From assembly GCF_002234675.1 (NCBI RefSeq), contig NC_019866.2:19823311-19887310 (forward strand): a stretch of 64,000 nt of DNA, written 5' to 3'. The notes beneath the pieces are model-generated. The model searched no databases. It saw only the letters and a list, made by a program, of their open reading frames with translations, and was not told where the DNA came from. A program made the translations under genes and the position numbers. This DNA is from Oryzias latipes (Eukaryota > Chordata > Actinopteri > Beloniformes > Adrianichthyidae). Below, in pieces: positions 1 to 12,166 of the stretch; position 1 is the first letter of the stretch; the number at the start of each line of letters is the position of its first letter.

Positions 1-503
1 CAAGTTAAAGCAACATATGTGGACTTTTAAACAAACATTAGGTCAGGACAAAAATTCTTGTATTATCTTAACTTTTACAGCTTTAGGTTGTAACTTTTTT
101 ACAACAATTTAAGATGAAAATCGCAAATGTGAAAACAAAACCAAAAAGTTGGATATGTATAAAAATATCTTAAATCAGCCTCTGTGTGTGGAAACTTGAG
201 CACTTAAAGCCAGTCCAGGCATGAAGATGAAGAACGTTCTTACATGATTCAGTTTGATTCTGTTTTTAACACAATGCAGTGAAATTCCCTCATCTGTTCT
301 CCAAACCTTTTCTTTAAAATTATTCCATAAAAAGGGGGAACATTTTTAAGATAATACTCTAAAAAGAGACAAGTTTTCATTAAAGAATAATATGTATAAT
401 CCACTAGGCAAAGATTTTTTTTTTCCAACTTCTTTTGTTTGATGGCTTTGTGCTCCACCTGCAGGGCCACACCTGTCGGGTCTGTCACCTGCAGGGGCCT
501 TAC

Positions 504-928
504 CTCCACAGCTTCCCCAGCGTCTTGCTGAGCTCGGCGTTGTGCAGGTGCGGGTGCTGGTCCGCCAGTTTCCTGCGCGCCGCCTGCGCCCACACCATGA
601 AGGCGTTCATCGGCCTCTTCACGTGGGGCTTGTTCTTGCTTCCCGCGTTGACGCGCACGGGCATGGGCACGAGCGTCCAGTCATAGCATTTCAGCACCTG
701 GCTCACCGCTTCTCGGATCCCGTCCGGGAAGCGCTCGTCCTCGTCGTCGGATTTGGCGGAAGAACAGCCCGCGGACTCGCCGTCCATCTGCGGATGCTGC
801 TGCCCGTGGAGGGGGGACTCTCCCGCGCCTGCCGCCCCCAGGGAATGACCAGGTGACTGGGAGCAGCTGTCATCCGACATGCCGGGGCTGAGCTCGACCT
901 CTGAGAGGCTCTGCTCCTCCCTGGACAT
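504..928 (-). CDS. sox10: Transcription factor Sox10, first coding exon (partial gene)
   Basis: This is a SoxE-family HMG-box transcription factor, a nuclear DNA-binding protein that specifies neural crest, pigment and glial cells in vertebrates. The exon gives 141 codons plus two bases and ends at a donor (AG|GTAAGG, GT at 503-502) in the HMG box after GKLW, the usual SoxE intron position and phase. Residues 1-65 are an acidic/serine N-terminus with [10 protein letters not shown], typical of Sox10. Residues about 66-95 are the SoxE dimerisation domain ([20 protein letters not shown]). The HMG box begins at about residue 104 ([13 protein letters not shown]). The ATG at 928-926 (MSREEQ) is chosen because the upstream in-frame codon at 937 is TTG. 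Two positions differ from the usual SoxE sequence: Cys81 where Gly is normal and His125 where Tyr is normal. Bases 1-503 are intron; later exons lie outside the window. The Sox10 call over Sox8/9 rests on the N-terminus and on kcnj4/kdelr3 synteny. Confidence 0.93.
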
Positions 929-1150
929 CTTCTTCAAGAGGAAAACCTAAAGCCTTTTTGTGAATTCTCAGCTCTGCTTGATGGACTCTGCTGACTGCTC
1001 TGTCTCTGTGAACTCCTCTAAATTATAATATAAACTGCCAGTCTGTCTCTACTCTCAGCCTCCGCTGCAAAACTCTGTGAGGATTCCACATTAAAGTTCT
1101 TTCCATCCGTGTCGATGGTCTCATAGGCAGCTCAGTGCGCCCCAGTTTAC

Positions 1151-1242
1151 CTTCTGACACACGGGCGTCTGCGCAAAGCTCACCCAGCCTCACGTCTGTC
1201 CCACCTTCTCTCCCCCTCTTCGAATTGGAAATCCACAAAAAC
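1151..1242 (-). other. sox10: Candidate sox10 5' noncoding exon
   Basis: On the minus strand a good acceptor (polypyrimidine tract ending CTCTTCCAG, AG at 1244-1243) is followed 92 bases later by a donor AGAAG|GTAAAC (GT at 1150-1149). It lies between the candidate first exon and the coding exon. Known mammalian Sox10 genes have noncoding upstream exons. There is no transcript evidence here, so this is inference. Acceptors close to the ATG (near 932 and 955) would be needed to complete the structure and are weaker. Confidence 0.3.
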
Positions 1243-2077
1243 CTGGAAGAGCAGATATTAGAGGAGCATCATTTCAACAAATCCTCACCACGCATAGGTC
1301 TCGTTCATTTTACTTTCAGTTTTTCCTTTGAGCATGTTCAGCCATCAGATTTGTGTTTGTATTGTGAGAGGAAATGTGTGCGTAAAAGTATTTTCCGCGG
1401 ATAAAATAGTCCTTTCATGTGTTTTCTGCAGGCGCATGTTTGCAGAGCTTCCATAACGCAGCTCCATACCCATGAAGCGTTGCTGTTTAATGTTTCACAG
1501 TTAGTCCAAGCTCCCTGAAGGGAACACTCTGGAGCGCTTCGATGGGTTCGGCAGCACAAACCTTAAATTATACGGGCCCTTGGATAAACATGACCTGGCG
1601 CGCCTGTGGACCCCGTCTGCCAGTAAAACTGTGTCAGGAGCAGCAGCGGGAGGGAAACATGTCTTAGTTTTGGCTATTAAGGTGACTCCTCCCTATAAAT
1701 AAATGTCTACTTCACATTAAGAAGAATAAAACATATGGACCTTATAAAAGGGTTTGTGAATAGAATAATAACAACCCCACAATACTTTGTTTGCGGCTTA
1801 AAAAGAAACAGACACCATTCAAACGTTTATGCTTTCTTAACGCATTTAGTTTCTACGTTTTTAGACTTGATCGGACATTTTACTTTGAAATAATGTATTT
1901 TAATCACTTTATTGTTAAGTCAGTTTTACTTTCAAAATGTCAATTGGCATATTCATTTCCAGAGCAATGACAGGTAAGGCTTCACCAACTCATCTGTCAG
2001 TCTTTAATATTCGCTTTCCACCTGCTCCAAAAGGCCAACTCACAGGCTGTCACGGCGTCCCCAAAGGAACTTTGTGG

Positions 2078-2103
2078 GTAAACGCCGTGCGTAAACGCCG
2101 TGC
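2078..2103. repeat. Tandem duplication of a 13-mer
   Basis: The unit GTAAACGCCGTGC occurs twice head to tail, followed by a third partial GTAAA. It lies upstream of sox10 in otherwise unique AT-rich sequence. Function unknown. Confidence 0.8.
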
Positions 2104-2845
2104 GTAAAAAGGGACCGAACACCGTTCTTTCTCAAAGCAGCTTCAAATTATTTTGCCAAAACGCAAAACACTTTTAGAAAATCCTTTTTCTGAGTGGACT
2201 GTACTTTATATCCTCATTTTCTGTGTATAAAATTAAACAGAAAAAGTACAAGTGAGAAAAATCCCTTGTTACGGCAATTTAACTCCACCAAATTACAGAT
2301 TTAATATCAGATCGGTCTAAGTAAATGTTTGTAGACTTCTTGGAAAATCGTATATATTGATTTGTTTTATCACTAATGAGAAATTTCACCGCTCGGAACC
2401 AAACGTGTCTGTGAGTTCATTCTCCGCCTGATTGGCCAATAAGTTGGCCTTTAATTGTCTTGTTTAAAAATGTCCTCCCTCGGCTAATCTGTTCCAGCTC
2501 ACGCAGATCCACCAGCAGCAACAAACTGGGATTTTAAAACAAACTTTTGGATAAATAAAATAATTTTAAATCCCAATATAACAGATTGTATTCTTGTTTG
2601 AATAAAGTCCCCCTAACAGATCCTGAGTTTACAGCGGAACAAGCGTGACACTTGTTAAGAAATCGAACAAGAATATCAGAAAAGAGGTTTGGGATCATCA
2701 GGAAAGTTTTTTTCTTAATACAAAATCAAGATCACGTGTAATTTCGCACAAATCAAATAAAAATCAAAACAGTGACGATCAAGTCTTAGGAAATAGGGAG
2801 AGACAGCAGCCGGCCACCGACGGCAGAGAGCGCAGAGCGCCTTAC

Positions 2846-3071
2846 TTCAGCAGTGAGGAAAGAGGTCGAGAATCCGCGGGTCCCCGAGTTTCCAGAGTGA
2901 CGCTCACTCCCCAGCCCCCTCGCTTGCGCCGCCCGAGAATGAATGCCTGCTCTGTGTGCCTACAGCACGGCTTAAAGAGCCCCTTGTATGCAGCAGAAAG
3001 AAAAAAAGAAAAGAGTAAGGGACGAGCCTTAAAGGAGCAGCGCGTGTGCGCACTTCAAGAGCTCTGATTGG
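2846..3071 (-). promoter_or_regulatory. sox10: Candidate sox10 promoter and first noncoding exon
   Basis: A GC-rich block in AT-rich surroundings. Reading the minus strand, a CCAAT box (3071-3067) is followed by TTTAAG-type TATA-like motifs near 3030 and 2980. A GC-rich stretch then ends at a donor-like CTGAA|GTAAGG (GT at 2845-2844). This order (CCAAT, TATA-like, exon, donor) points towards the sox10 coding exon about 1.9 kb downstream. A palindromic double CCAAT motif (ATTGGCCAAT, 2431-2440) lies further in. The transcription start cannot be proven from sequence. Confidence 0.35.
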
Positions 3072-3080
3072 TGGAAAAAA

Positions 3081-3251
<171 letters not shown>

Positions 3252-4179
3252 AAGTTTCAACACGCATGTTGCTGGAGTCTGTTTAATCAACAAATGCATT
3301 TCATAACCATCAGGCATGCGCAAAAGCCTGTTGATTTAGTCCAGGGTCCACGAAGAAGAAAATACATATATATATTTTTAATTGTAAAAAATATTTTGAG
3401 AATCAGAAGTTCAACTTGGAGTTATAATGTCATAAGGACAAAAAACGTTTTCTTCTACAGTTTAGTTTTGTACTCAAAAACTAGTCAACAATTAAATTGA
3501 AGGAAAAACACTTTAACATCAAACATATTTAAGGTTAAAAAGAAACAATCATACGATTGACTGACTAGTCATGAGGTGAAAGACTGTGATTCTTTGCCAT
3601 TTTTGAGGAACTGCTCTTTTTCAAACGCCTGAAGGCAGTCTCAGTTTATCCAAAAAGACACGATTCAGAGTGTTATTATTATTAAAATGAACTATTCATC
3701 ATTCGGCCGTGAATGAACCACAGGTTTAGAGGTGTAAGTGGTCTTCTGGGCGCATGTGTGAGATTCGTGCGCGCATCAGCACCTCTTGGAAAAAAGACAT
3801 TTACTGCGGAGAAACGACAGATAAGGAGCGCATTATGGTCTGTGGACACAACCGCAACGCTGTTCCTCTCTACAATGACCCCTTACATCGCTGCCATGCG
3901 ACACACGGGCCCCCCAATCCAAAAATCACCCTTTTTTCCTTCTGCCACGGCTGGACTCTGATAAGGCCGCTCATGAGTGCATCTCTCTGTCCAATTCTTT
4001 CCCTTTTTTATCCTTCCACTTCCCCCTCTTTGCTTTTTTTTAATCTCAGGTGAATCGTAATCATGTGATCAAAAACGAGCGCCCCCTTCTCCCCCCTTAA
4101 GTAAAAAGACTGGTGAACAAAACACTGTTTTGTTTAAAGGAAAAAGAAAATAGGGGAAAAGGCTTGTTTCTGCTCTCCT

Positions 4180-4352
4180 AAAGACACTCTTTGTCCGACT
4201 TAAAGCCTGACACTCAGAAGGAGACGCTCCGGGAGCTGCGGGTGGAACTGGCCGGCTCCTGCAGCTCTGGAGCTGGGACATCTGAGCGCAACCCTGGGGA
4301 TTTCGAGGCTCCCGCGGAGCTGAGGACGCGCGGGCCAACTCCAGTTTGATGT
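4180..4352 (+). other. GC-rich block with donor-like end, possible untranslated exon
   Basis: A GC-rich island in AT-rich DNA ends on the plus strand at TTTGAT|GTGAGT (GT at 4351-4352), a strong donor match. On the opposite strand a TATA-like run near 4355-4375 precedes the same block, so a minus-strand first exon is equally possible. No convincing coding frame. It could be a distal sox10 promoter/exon or a divergent noncoding transcript. Confidence 0.25.
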
Positions 4353-6690
4353 GAGTCTTTAGTCTTTATAAATATATAAAGATTATGTTGAACAGGAGGC
4401 TGGTACCATGTAGTGACGCGTTGTTAGGCTTATAAACCGCTCGATAGATACATATTTATTTCCGAATATTGTAGATTGTGGCTCAAAACATTTGTCCAAT
4501 ATCTTAATAACGACAAAGCATCTGGACTCAATTTTTTTGTTAAAATATCTCACTTCTAATTAACTTCTTTGGGGATTTTTTTGGATTAAAATAACCAAAC
4601 AATATTGGAAATAATTAAAACCATCTTATTATATTAAAGAGAACAAAACTTTTATAAATAACCCCCCCCAGGTGTCCAAAATCTCCTGTTTAGTTTATTT
4701 CTTCCAGAAAAAATTAAAATTGAAAAATTTTGTTATTTCAAAATATTAAAACATATTGATATTATTCGATGTTGGGATGTTATCTTTTTTAATTTAGCTA
4801 AACATTTGTTAAACACTGTACCTGTTTTTTCATTCAACTTTACTTTCTTAAATGTTTTGCTTTGTAGCCAAATGAATTCATGTTTTTATTGAATTTAACA
4901 AGCTCTTCAATTTGAAACGCTTTTGCCCAAAGTAAACATCTTCTTGCACAAATGCAATTCAAAGCTAATTACATCAGTGAGCTGTCTTAAAAAACAATTA
5001 CATCTAATTAGACACGCTTTGTCCTGTCTCCGTATAGTATTATAGTAGTAAATCAATTTATTTGAAATACAAACAATTAACTAAAAGATAAGTTAAATAA
5101 GAAAATAAAGGGGAAAACATAATTAGTTATTCCTTTTGGTGTCCCCCCAGAGGATCTTTTCTTTCCATTTGAACTATTTACATTATTTAAATCAAACTTG
5201 GATCTTATTTTGCAGATTGTTTGTGGGCGTTTGATCATGACTGGAGCCCCGGTGTTGTTTAAAAGCTGCTCCACACAGAACACCCTATACGTCCTAGAGA
5301 AGCATCGTCTCTTCTCCCCTCATGCACCTGTGCAGGACAAAGCAGGTGTGTGTCCCGCTAAAGTCGGTCAGTCAAGCCTGCACAAGGATCCGGCGCTCTG
5401 TTAACTGTGCAGTTATTAGGTCATTCATGTAATCAAGCCTGACTTCTATGTAACTCTGGCTTCCTCTACAGAGAAAAAGATCGGCAGAATTTTCTGCTGA
5501 GGCTTTCAGAGAAAACTATGAAAAATATCTTTAAGCTTTGTTTAGAGGTTTCTTGGCTACATGAGGTGAAATCAAACAGTGGCTGCTTTAATGAATGCCC
5601 TATTGTGTGCTGAGTTTCTCCAATGAGCAGCCAAAGGAAAGAATCTGGTTACTTGAGTTGTGTGAGGGGGAACATCTAAAGAAAACTGATACAAGGGGTG
5701 GGGGGTCTGGGGTCCCAGGTGAGAAGGAAAGAGGGAGAGTTTTGTTACTCTTGGGGGCTGGCTGATCTCTTCAGGTATTCTTTAATCATCCTTGTTGAAT
5801 CGATGAGTTTTTCACAGTAAAACAACATGAAGAAGCTGCACGGACGTTACTTTGAAGCTTCCAATTGGAGGAATTTGTGCTAAAAGGCACTTGTTATGGT
5901 CATGTTGGCATTTTAGTCAATTCTGGTAATTTGGAGGATTTTAATGATAAAGAACGGATAGGAGTGTCTTCAGATAATGCATTAGTCAATAAATTTGCAA
6001 AACTTCAAAGCAATCATATGTATGTTTTCTGAATAAACCTGATTTTAACATTTTTTTGGATCTCCTGGAAAAGTGCTGGGTTTTACGAATCCGGCTAATT
6101 TTTGCAGAACCAAACATCCCCAGGATGTTTTTCAGAGCAGACACGCAAATACTTCTTATCGTTGTTAAAGGCAACAAAGACAGCATCCAGTTAAAAAGCA
6201 GATTCTCAAAACTGCAAAAACTGTGTCAGTGATGGTGGTTCAAGTCTACAAATAATTCACTTTTAAATGACAAAAACACTCAGCGAAGCCCTTCCATATC
6301 ATCATATCTCCTCCTCCATGCTTTACAGCATGCACATATAAATATACTCAACTGTTTGTTTTCAAACCAGCTGTAAGTAAATTAAAGCTAAAGTTTCAAG
6401 TTGGAAATTAACTTTGGAGATTTTCTTCAGATTTACTGCTGATGTTCAACTACATGTTTTCATGATTTTGGGTGAAATTTCACCATTGAATATTTTTTAA
6501 TGGACTGTTCTTTTCCTTTAAAAATAAATATTTCAACATTTTACTTTATTTGTCTTTCAATTGAACAGAAACTGAGTTTAAGCTTTAATTTAACATAGTG
6601 AACGTTTCTGTAGCTGGTTTTCGTGTTTAGATGAAAAGCGGTGATAATAACATTTTCATTGATTGATTGATTGATTCATTCATTCATTCA
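4353..6690. other. AT-rich intergenic DNA, nothing recognised
   Basis: Short open frames only, no convincing splice structure or repeat identity. Regulatory elements of sox10 could be here but cannot be recognised from one sequence. Confidence 0.6.
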
Positions 6691-6700
6691 TTAACATTAT

Positions 6701-6930
6701 AGCAGCTGGATAGCACGGTTGGTTTCCTACCACGCAGGAAACCAGGGTTCGATTCCCGGAGGGGACTGAACAATGGTACTGGGGGCAATTACCATATCAA
6801 TGGCGAGCAATTAACATCACCCAGTGAGGGCCCTTGGGCAAGACCCTTAACGCTATTGCCTCCCGAGCGCGGTTCGGCTGCGAAGAACAAATTTCCCATT
6901 GTTGGATAAATACAGTATAATGAAAAATGA
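6701..6930 (+). mobile_element. tRNA-derived SINE
   Basis: A polymerase III A-box-like sequence (TAGCACGGTTGG, 6711-6722) and a B box (GGTTCGATTCC, 6746-6756) are followed by a non-tRNA body containing TTGGGCAAGACCCTTAAC. The 3' tail (AAATTTCCCATTGTTGGATAAA) resembles LINE-type 3' ends. A GATT/CATT simple repeat precedes it. Confidence 0.75.
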
Positions 6931-7112
6931 TTTTTTTTCATGCATAAGTGACTTCATTGAAAGATGTTGCCACAGGCTGCTCCTTTCCTGTCCTATTCAT
7001 TTCAGTGAATCATATTTGACCTGACAAAGTAAAAACCACAGAGCTCCTTTAAATGTTGCAGCTGTAAAGAACCTGAGGAACATAGCTGATCATTTATAAA
7101 AGAAGACTTGTA

Positions 7113-7743
7113 TTTTGACCCTTTCCAATGAAAATCATGTTTATTGGGTTTTTTAACATGTTCTTGTAGCAGTTTTCTCATGATGGGGGACATAAATATA
7201 AAATCATTTGAGGTTGAAATAACATTGTTGAGTATTTTTAAAATTTAAATCATGATACATCAGGAGCAGGATAAAAAATAAAAAGAAACGCCATTTGAAA
7301 AGGGCTTTTGGTTGTGATGTAGAAACTGAAATGGGTGGGCGAAAGTCTCCCTGCTCCGCTCCATTCTGACTGATACTTCCACTTGTAAAAAATTGCTCCT
7401 GTAATGTTATGTCTTTACTTTCCTCGTCTGAACTGGCACCTGGCTCAAAACTACACAGCTGGATAGCTCCAATGTTGCTCACCATTTTTATTCCACTAGT
7501 AATGTTAGGTTGGGGCTGTGAGGGGCTGTAAGCTGGCGGGAGAGACTGTAAACACAAAGGGATGATGGGATATCAGCGGAGGCTTTCTTCCACACCAAAG
7601 GTCTCGCCCTCAATTTAGAGGGGAATTTCTATTCCTAGAAAACAACATGTTTATTTTGATTTTGGATAAAAATGGCATAATCATAATTAAAAGACCACTG
7701 GGAACACTTTTACAATAGATCGAAAAATGATTGGAGTAGGACT
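7113..7743 (-). mobile_element. TTAA-flanked nonautonomous element, copy 1 (reverse)
   Basis: Member of an interspersed family seen at least six times in this window. Its outer end is TTAA (7744-7747) then AGTCCTACTCCAATCAT on the minus strand; the other end, near 7113, has lost the TTAA. It carries the family's short ORF (ATG near 7486), translating as SNIGAIQLCSFEPGASSDEE, decayed after about 75 residues. Confidence 0.75.
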
Positions 7744-7789
7744 TTAAACAAATAATCTTAACAATGGTGCCTTCTGTCAGGGTTTTGAC

Positions 7790-8930
7790 TATTTCTAAAC
7801 AAAGACAAGAACCACACTGGAAACGAGAATTTTTGTTAGACTTCTGCTGGAGAGACAGTCTGTCACAGCGAAAAGCTGCAACAGAGGTGCTCTGGATTCC
7901 AAGTGCATGCAGTCTGTTTTTATTGTAGGCAGGGGTTGATTACATGAAAGTGGGTCATTCAATCAGGCAGAACATCATATCATAACATCATATCTTGTAT
8001 AATCAGCACTTTGCACGTCAGTGTTTTCTCACTAAAAAAGACAGAACTGAGACTCAATCATATTAGGGTGATAACTGCATGTGTGAGCAAATGATTACTC
8101 CATAAACTCTATCATCTTCATTAGAACTATCTATAATGTATTTAAGTGGTTATTTCCAAATAAAGCTAAATGGATGTTTTATCATATCTTATTGCACAAA
8201 GTATAAATCCAATACTGTCCCGTTCGAAGTGTTAAACTGGGTGAAACAAAAAAATCCTGAAGTTTCAAATACAACGGACATGAAAAGTTGAAACTTAAGA
8301 CCTCCAGAAAGACCTCAAAGTGTCCCTTTTAGAGATCAAATGCAGATATTTTTTGTCCACCAGCCTCTTTCGTAAAAATTTGATATAGTGTACTAATCGG
8401 CCAGATTGTTCAGATTTCATGGAAAGGTTTGGAAACTCCCAAACAGCTCATCTCTGTGGGATGAGGGAACATGCTTGAGAAATGATAATTGGGCGGAATG
8501 AGAGGCGAGGGATGCGGAGATTGAGTCATTTGGATAAAAATGCCGAAAACGATGTTGAAGAATTCCGGTGGGAACAAGGACGTCCTTTGTGGGACGGTTT
8601 CTGCCGCATGTCTGACTGCCTGCTGTTTGGAGGATCATCCCCCCAAAAATGTTCAGTTTTAGTGAGTCTCTCACACAACAAGGATTCCCATGCAATAATC
8701 AGGTTTACTGGCATCTTGGTTTACAGGTCAGAATAACAAGCGCTGGAAAAAGTATTTCGTTTTTCTACATTTATAAATTCAAGGTTTATGTACTTACTGT
8801 TTTAAAATGTAATGTATTCATTTATTGTACAAACATTTGCAAGTAAGACATCACACTTATATTTGAAACCAATACAATGGAGTTTATAAATAAATATAAA
8901 GCAACAATGTTAAACAGAGTTTTTTCAATA
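7790..8930. other. Intergenic, no gene recognised
   Basis: The segment about 7780-8000 has a repeat-like or LTR-like look but no confirmed ends. The part from 8400 to 8730 is less AT-rich and open in several frames, without family resemblance. Nothing supportable. Confidence 0.5.
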
Positions 8931-8934
8931 ATAG

Positions 8935-10010
8935 TAATATTAATAATAATAATAAACTTTATTTGTATATGACCTTTCAAGATAAATTTCACAAAGTGCT
9001 TCACAGTAAAACACGGTAAAACACAGAATGTAAAAAATAATTATGAAAAAGCAATTTTAAAAAGACCGGTTTTTAGCTGCTTTTTAAAAGAAAACACTGA
9101 GTCTGCAGATCTGAGGCTGAGAGGAAGGGAGTTCCAGAGGTATGGAGCCACTGCTGCAAAGGCTCTGTCACCTTTGGTCTTTAACCAGGTTCTCTTTTAC
9201 CAACCAGCAGACCCAGGTCACATGATCTCAGGGACCTGCTGGAACCCTACGGCTGCAAAAGGTCTTTTATATAGACCGGTGCTCGTCTATTAAGAGCTGT
9301 GTATGTCAAAAACAGGATTTTAAAATGCACTTGAAAACGGATGGGGAGCCTGTGCAGCTAAATTAATAACGGGGTGACATGTGAAAACTTGGATGAATTA
9401 GTTAAAAGCCTTGCAGCAGCATTCTAGACAACCTGGAGCCGTTACAAAGATTTCTTTCGCTTAAACATGTGAAGATGGAGTTGCAGTAATCAAGAAGAGA
9501 AGACATAGAAGTGTTGATGATCATCTTCATCTCAGAACGCGACACAATTGGACTCAGTTTTGCAATGTTTTTAAGATGATAAAAACAAGAGCGAACAAGT
9601 GACCCGACATGAGAATAGAGGGATAAAACCGGGTCGAGAGTCACTCCAAGGTTCCTGACAGAGGGCTTGATAGAGGATGCAAGTGGACCAAGCCACTGGA
9701 CTATCTGAGGGAGGCAACTGTCAGGAGCACAGATCAGGACCTTAGCTTCGGCTTCATTTAGTTGGGGAAAGTTATTATTCATCCATCTCTTGACTGACAC
9801 CTGCGTAAAATCTGTATTTTAAAAACATCCCAGGGTTTAAAAGACACATAAAACTGAATATCATCAGCATAAAAATGATAAGAAATATCATTAAAAGAAC
9901 TTAAAATTTGCTGCAAAGGCAGCAGTTATAAAATGAACAATAAAGGTCCCAAAACTAAGCCTTGTGGCACACCAGAAGTGAGGGATGTGGAAGAGGACTC
10001 AAACTTTTGC
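8935..10010 (-). mobile_element. L2-type LINE, 5'-truncated copy
   Basis: On the minus strand the region decodes with frame breaks as the C-terminal half of a non-LTR reverse transcriptase. GVPQGLVLGPLLFI is near 9990. A YADD catalytic motif (YADDIQFY) is near 9860. SVRNLGVTLDP and LDYCNS lie in the best open stretch, 9402-9800. The 3' end carries an AATAAT-type tail at 8935-8960. The same 3' end recurs at 26560-26860. Several stops and shifts show it is dead. Confidence 0.85.
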
Positions 10011-10324
10011 TCTCTCATTTATCATTTGAAGACATAAAAAGGTTTGTAAAAACTTTGTAAAACTAATTTTTTATTTAAAATGTTGAAAACACACAAAACA
10101 AAGATTTAAAAAGTATTTGTTATTACCTTCATAATGATCAGAAAAGACAACCAAAGACAACAAAGTCACTACTTTTCCCACATATTTTAATCCTGACCAA
10201 AACATAGCAGCATTATAATTCTCTTGGTATCTAATTTTTTTGTGGCTGATGAGGAACAGCAGTTTGTTGCAGTATTTGGTTAAAAAAATCCTTCATTAAG
10301 TGAATAACTAAGTTACTTTGTCTT

Positions 10325-10836
10325 TCTGCAGAGTGGCAGTAGAAAATTAAAAATTCACCTCAGTGTTGTGGGCAGGACTGTTGGTGCAGGTAACCCTACC
10401 CCCATTTCCCATCATCCATCTGTTACACTCTGTCCCGCTAGCTTACAGTCCCTCATTCCCTCAATCTGACATTATGGTACAACAGAAATGGTTCGCTATA
10501 ATGGAGCTATCCAGCTGTACAGTTTTAAGCAAGATGCTAGCTTGGACAAGGAAAATGAAGACGTTCATGAATTTATTTGTCTACAAGTGGATGCATCAGA
10601 AAGGAGAGGAGCAAGGAGCTTGTGGCCTGCTGATTGTAGCACCCAGGTCACTGCAACAAGCTTTTTAGACAGCATTTTTTCATCTGCTCCTGATTCACAA
10701 TAACTTGAAAAGAGAAATACTCAGAAATGTGATTTTAATTTTAATTTTTGTCATAAATGTCCTCCATCATCAGAATAACGCCATAAGAACATGTTAAAAA
10801 CGCCAAAAATACCATTTCCATTGCAGTGGGTCTGTA
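10325..10836 (+). mobile_element. TTAA-flanked nonautonomous element, copy 2
   Basis: Aligns by eye with the other copies from the segment around TTTCTGCAGAGTGGCAGTAG to the end GCAGTGGGTCTGTAAG. The 5' end is missing. The embedded ORF is the best preserved in the window (10488-10703, 71 codons): GAIQLYSFKQDAS, LQVDASERRGA, SIFSSAPDSQ. Confidence 0.75.
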
Positions 10837-11404
10837 AGTTTTCATGTGTTTAGATCAGTTCAAAGCTGTGATCTGATCAAACGTCCTCTTTCACTGCCAG
10901 ATTGACATCTCACAACATATCTGACTGAGTCACATCCTCACCACCTGACCTTCAGCCTCAGCATCGCTGAAGTCAGTTTTGAGCGTCTCCACTTTGATAA
11001 AAGTCTGTTTGCTTGAGAAAATCAGGCAGAGCAGTACGAGGAGTAAGGCTTTTCTTTTTTTAAGAGGGGACATGAAAAAGATGTCACTTTCAAATCATGA
11101 GTTTTTCTCAGAACATTGAATTAAACAGCGTGAAAGGGTCTGGGGCCCCCAGGGACCAGGGGAGGTTGGTTGCAAAGTTCCTCAAATCAAAGAGTTCCTT
11201 GTTTGACACTGGGAGAGGCGGATGAAAGGGAAGAAAGAGAGTTTGCGGAGCATCGGTCCCCTCTGCAATCGCCTTTTCGCCCCGCGGCCCTCCCTAAATC
11301 TGCCCATGTGAGCCGGGGTTCAAACACAGGACCTACAGCTGCTTTGCAGCGCAGCGCTGACAGCCTGACACACAAACACGCAAAACAGGTACAGATAAGA
11401 GCTA

Positions 11405-12060
11405 CCTGCTGGATCTGTGCGAGTATTACACAGGAAAAAAGGCCTTCTCAAAACAAGTTAAAAAATATAGAACACAAGATGTTTTTCTTGTTAGAAGTGA
11501 AAAAAATCTGCCAATGGAACTAATAGAATTTGTCTGGTTAGGATTCCTCAAAGTAAGTTGTGATGTCCCGCACTTTTAAGACGAAATCAACCGTGACATT
11601 AGATATAGACATTCCTATGTAGGTTTATTGCTCAGATAATTGAAAATATTAGGTAATAAAATAAATTTGTGTTGGTAATTAAAATATGTTTTAAAATAAG
11701 TACATTTATACATATATCCTTATTCTTAGAGCAATTAAAGTAAGACTAGGATCAAAAATTTTAAGATAAAGTTAGCAAAATTATGTGAAAATTACAAGTT
11801 TAAAAAAACTAGTTTCATCAGAGATATTACTTAAAATAAGATGCTTTTAAGATCAAATAACTCAATAAAATATATGTATTCAAGATTTCTTGTCTATAAC
11901 AACTTATTACATTTTACTGAGAAGTTACTAGTCTGACAGTTTTGTGTTTTGTCTTGTATCATGTGCAAACACATATTTAAAATAGAAACTAGAAAAAAAT
12001 ACTATTTTAATGCAAGTAATTCAAATTGTGGTTGACAAAAATTCAGATTAGCTCCAAACA
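11405..12060. repeat. Probable nonautonomous element rich in CTTATTTTAAG-like motifs
   Basis: Contains the recurring words AAAATAAG, TTTTAAGAT and CTTGTTAGAAG, and a segment (AAATCTGCCAATGG) typical of a widespread fish repeat with internal repeated CTTATTTTAAG units. Ends not determined; no coding capacity. Confidence 0.4.
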
Positions 12061-12130
12061 ACTGCATTGTTCATTGGAGCAGATCAAGAAAGACCCCGTC
12101 TTAAAAGTCAATATAACAGACAGTAGATTT

Positions 12131-12166
12131 ATAATAATAATAATAAGAAGAAGAAGAAGAAGAAGT
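12131..12166. repeat. AAT/AAG trinucleotide repeat
   Basis: ATA repeats grade into AAG repeats, about 12 trinucleotides. Confidence 0.9.

Noticed and set aside
929-937. Upstream start of sox10 at 937
   Set aside because: The codon is TTG; the ATG at 928 gives the normal Sox10 N-terminus.
6701-6760. Functional tRNA gene
   Set aside because: A and B boxes are present but the cloverleaf does not close; a SINE body follows.
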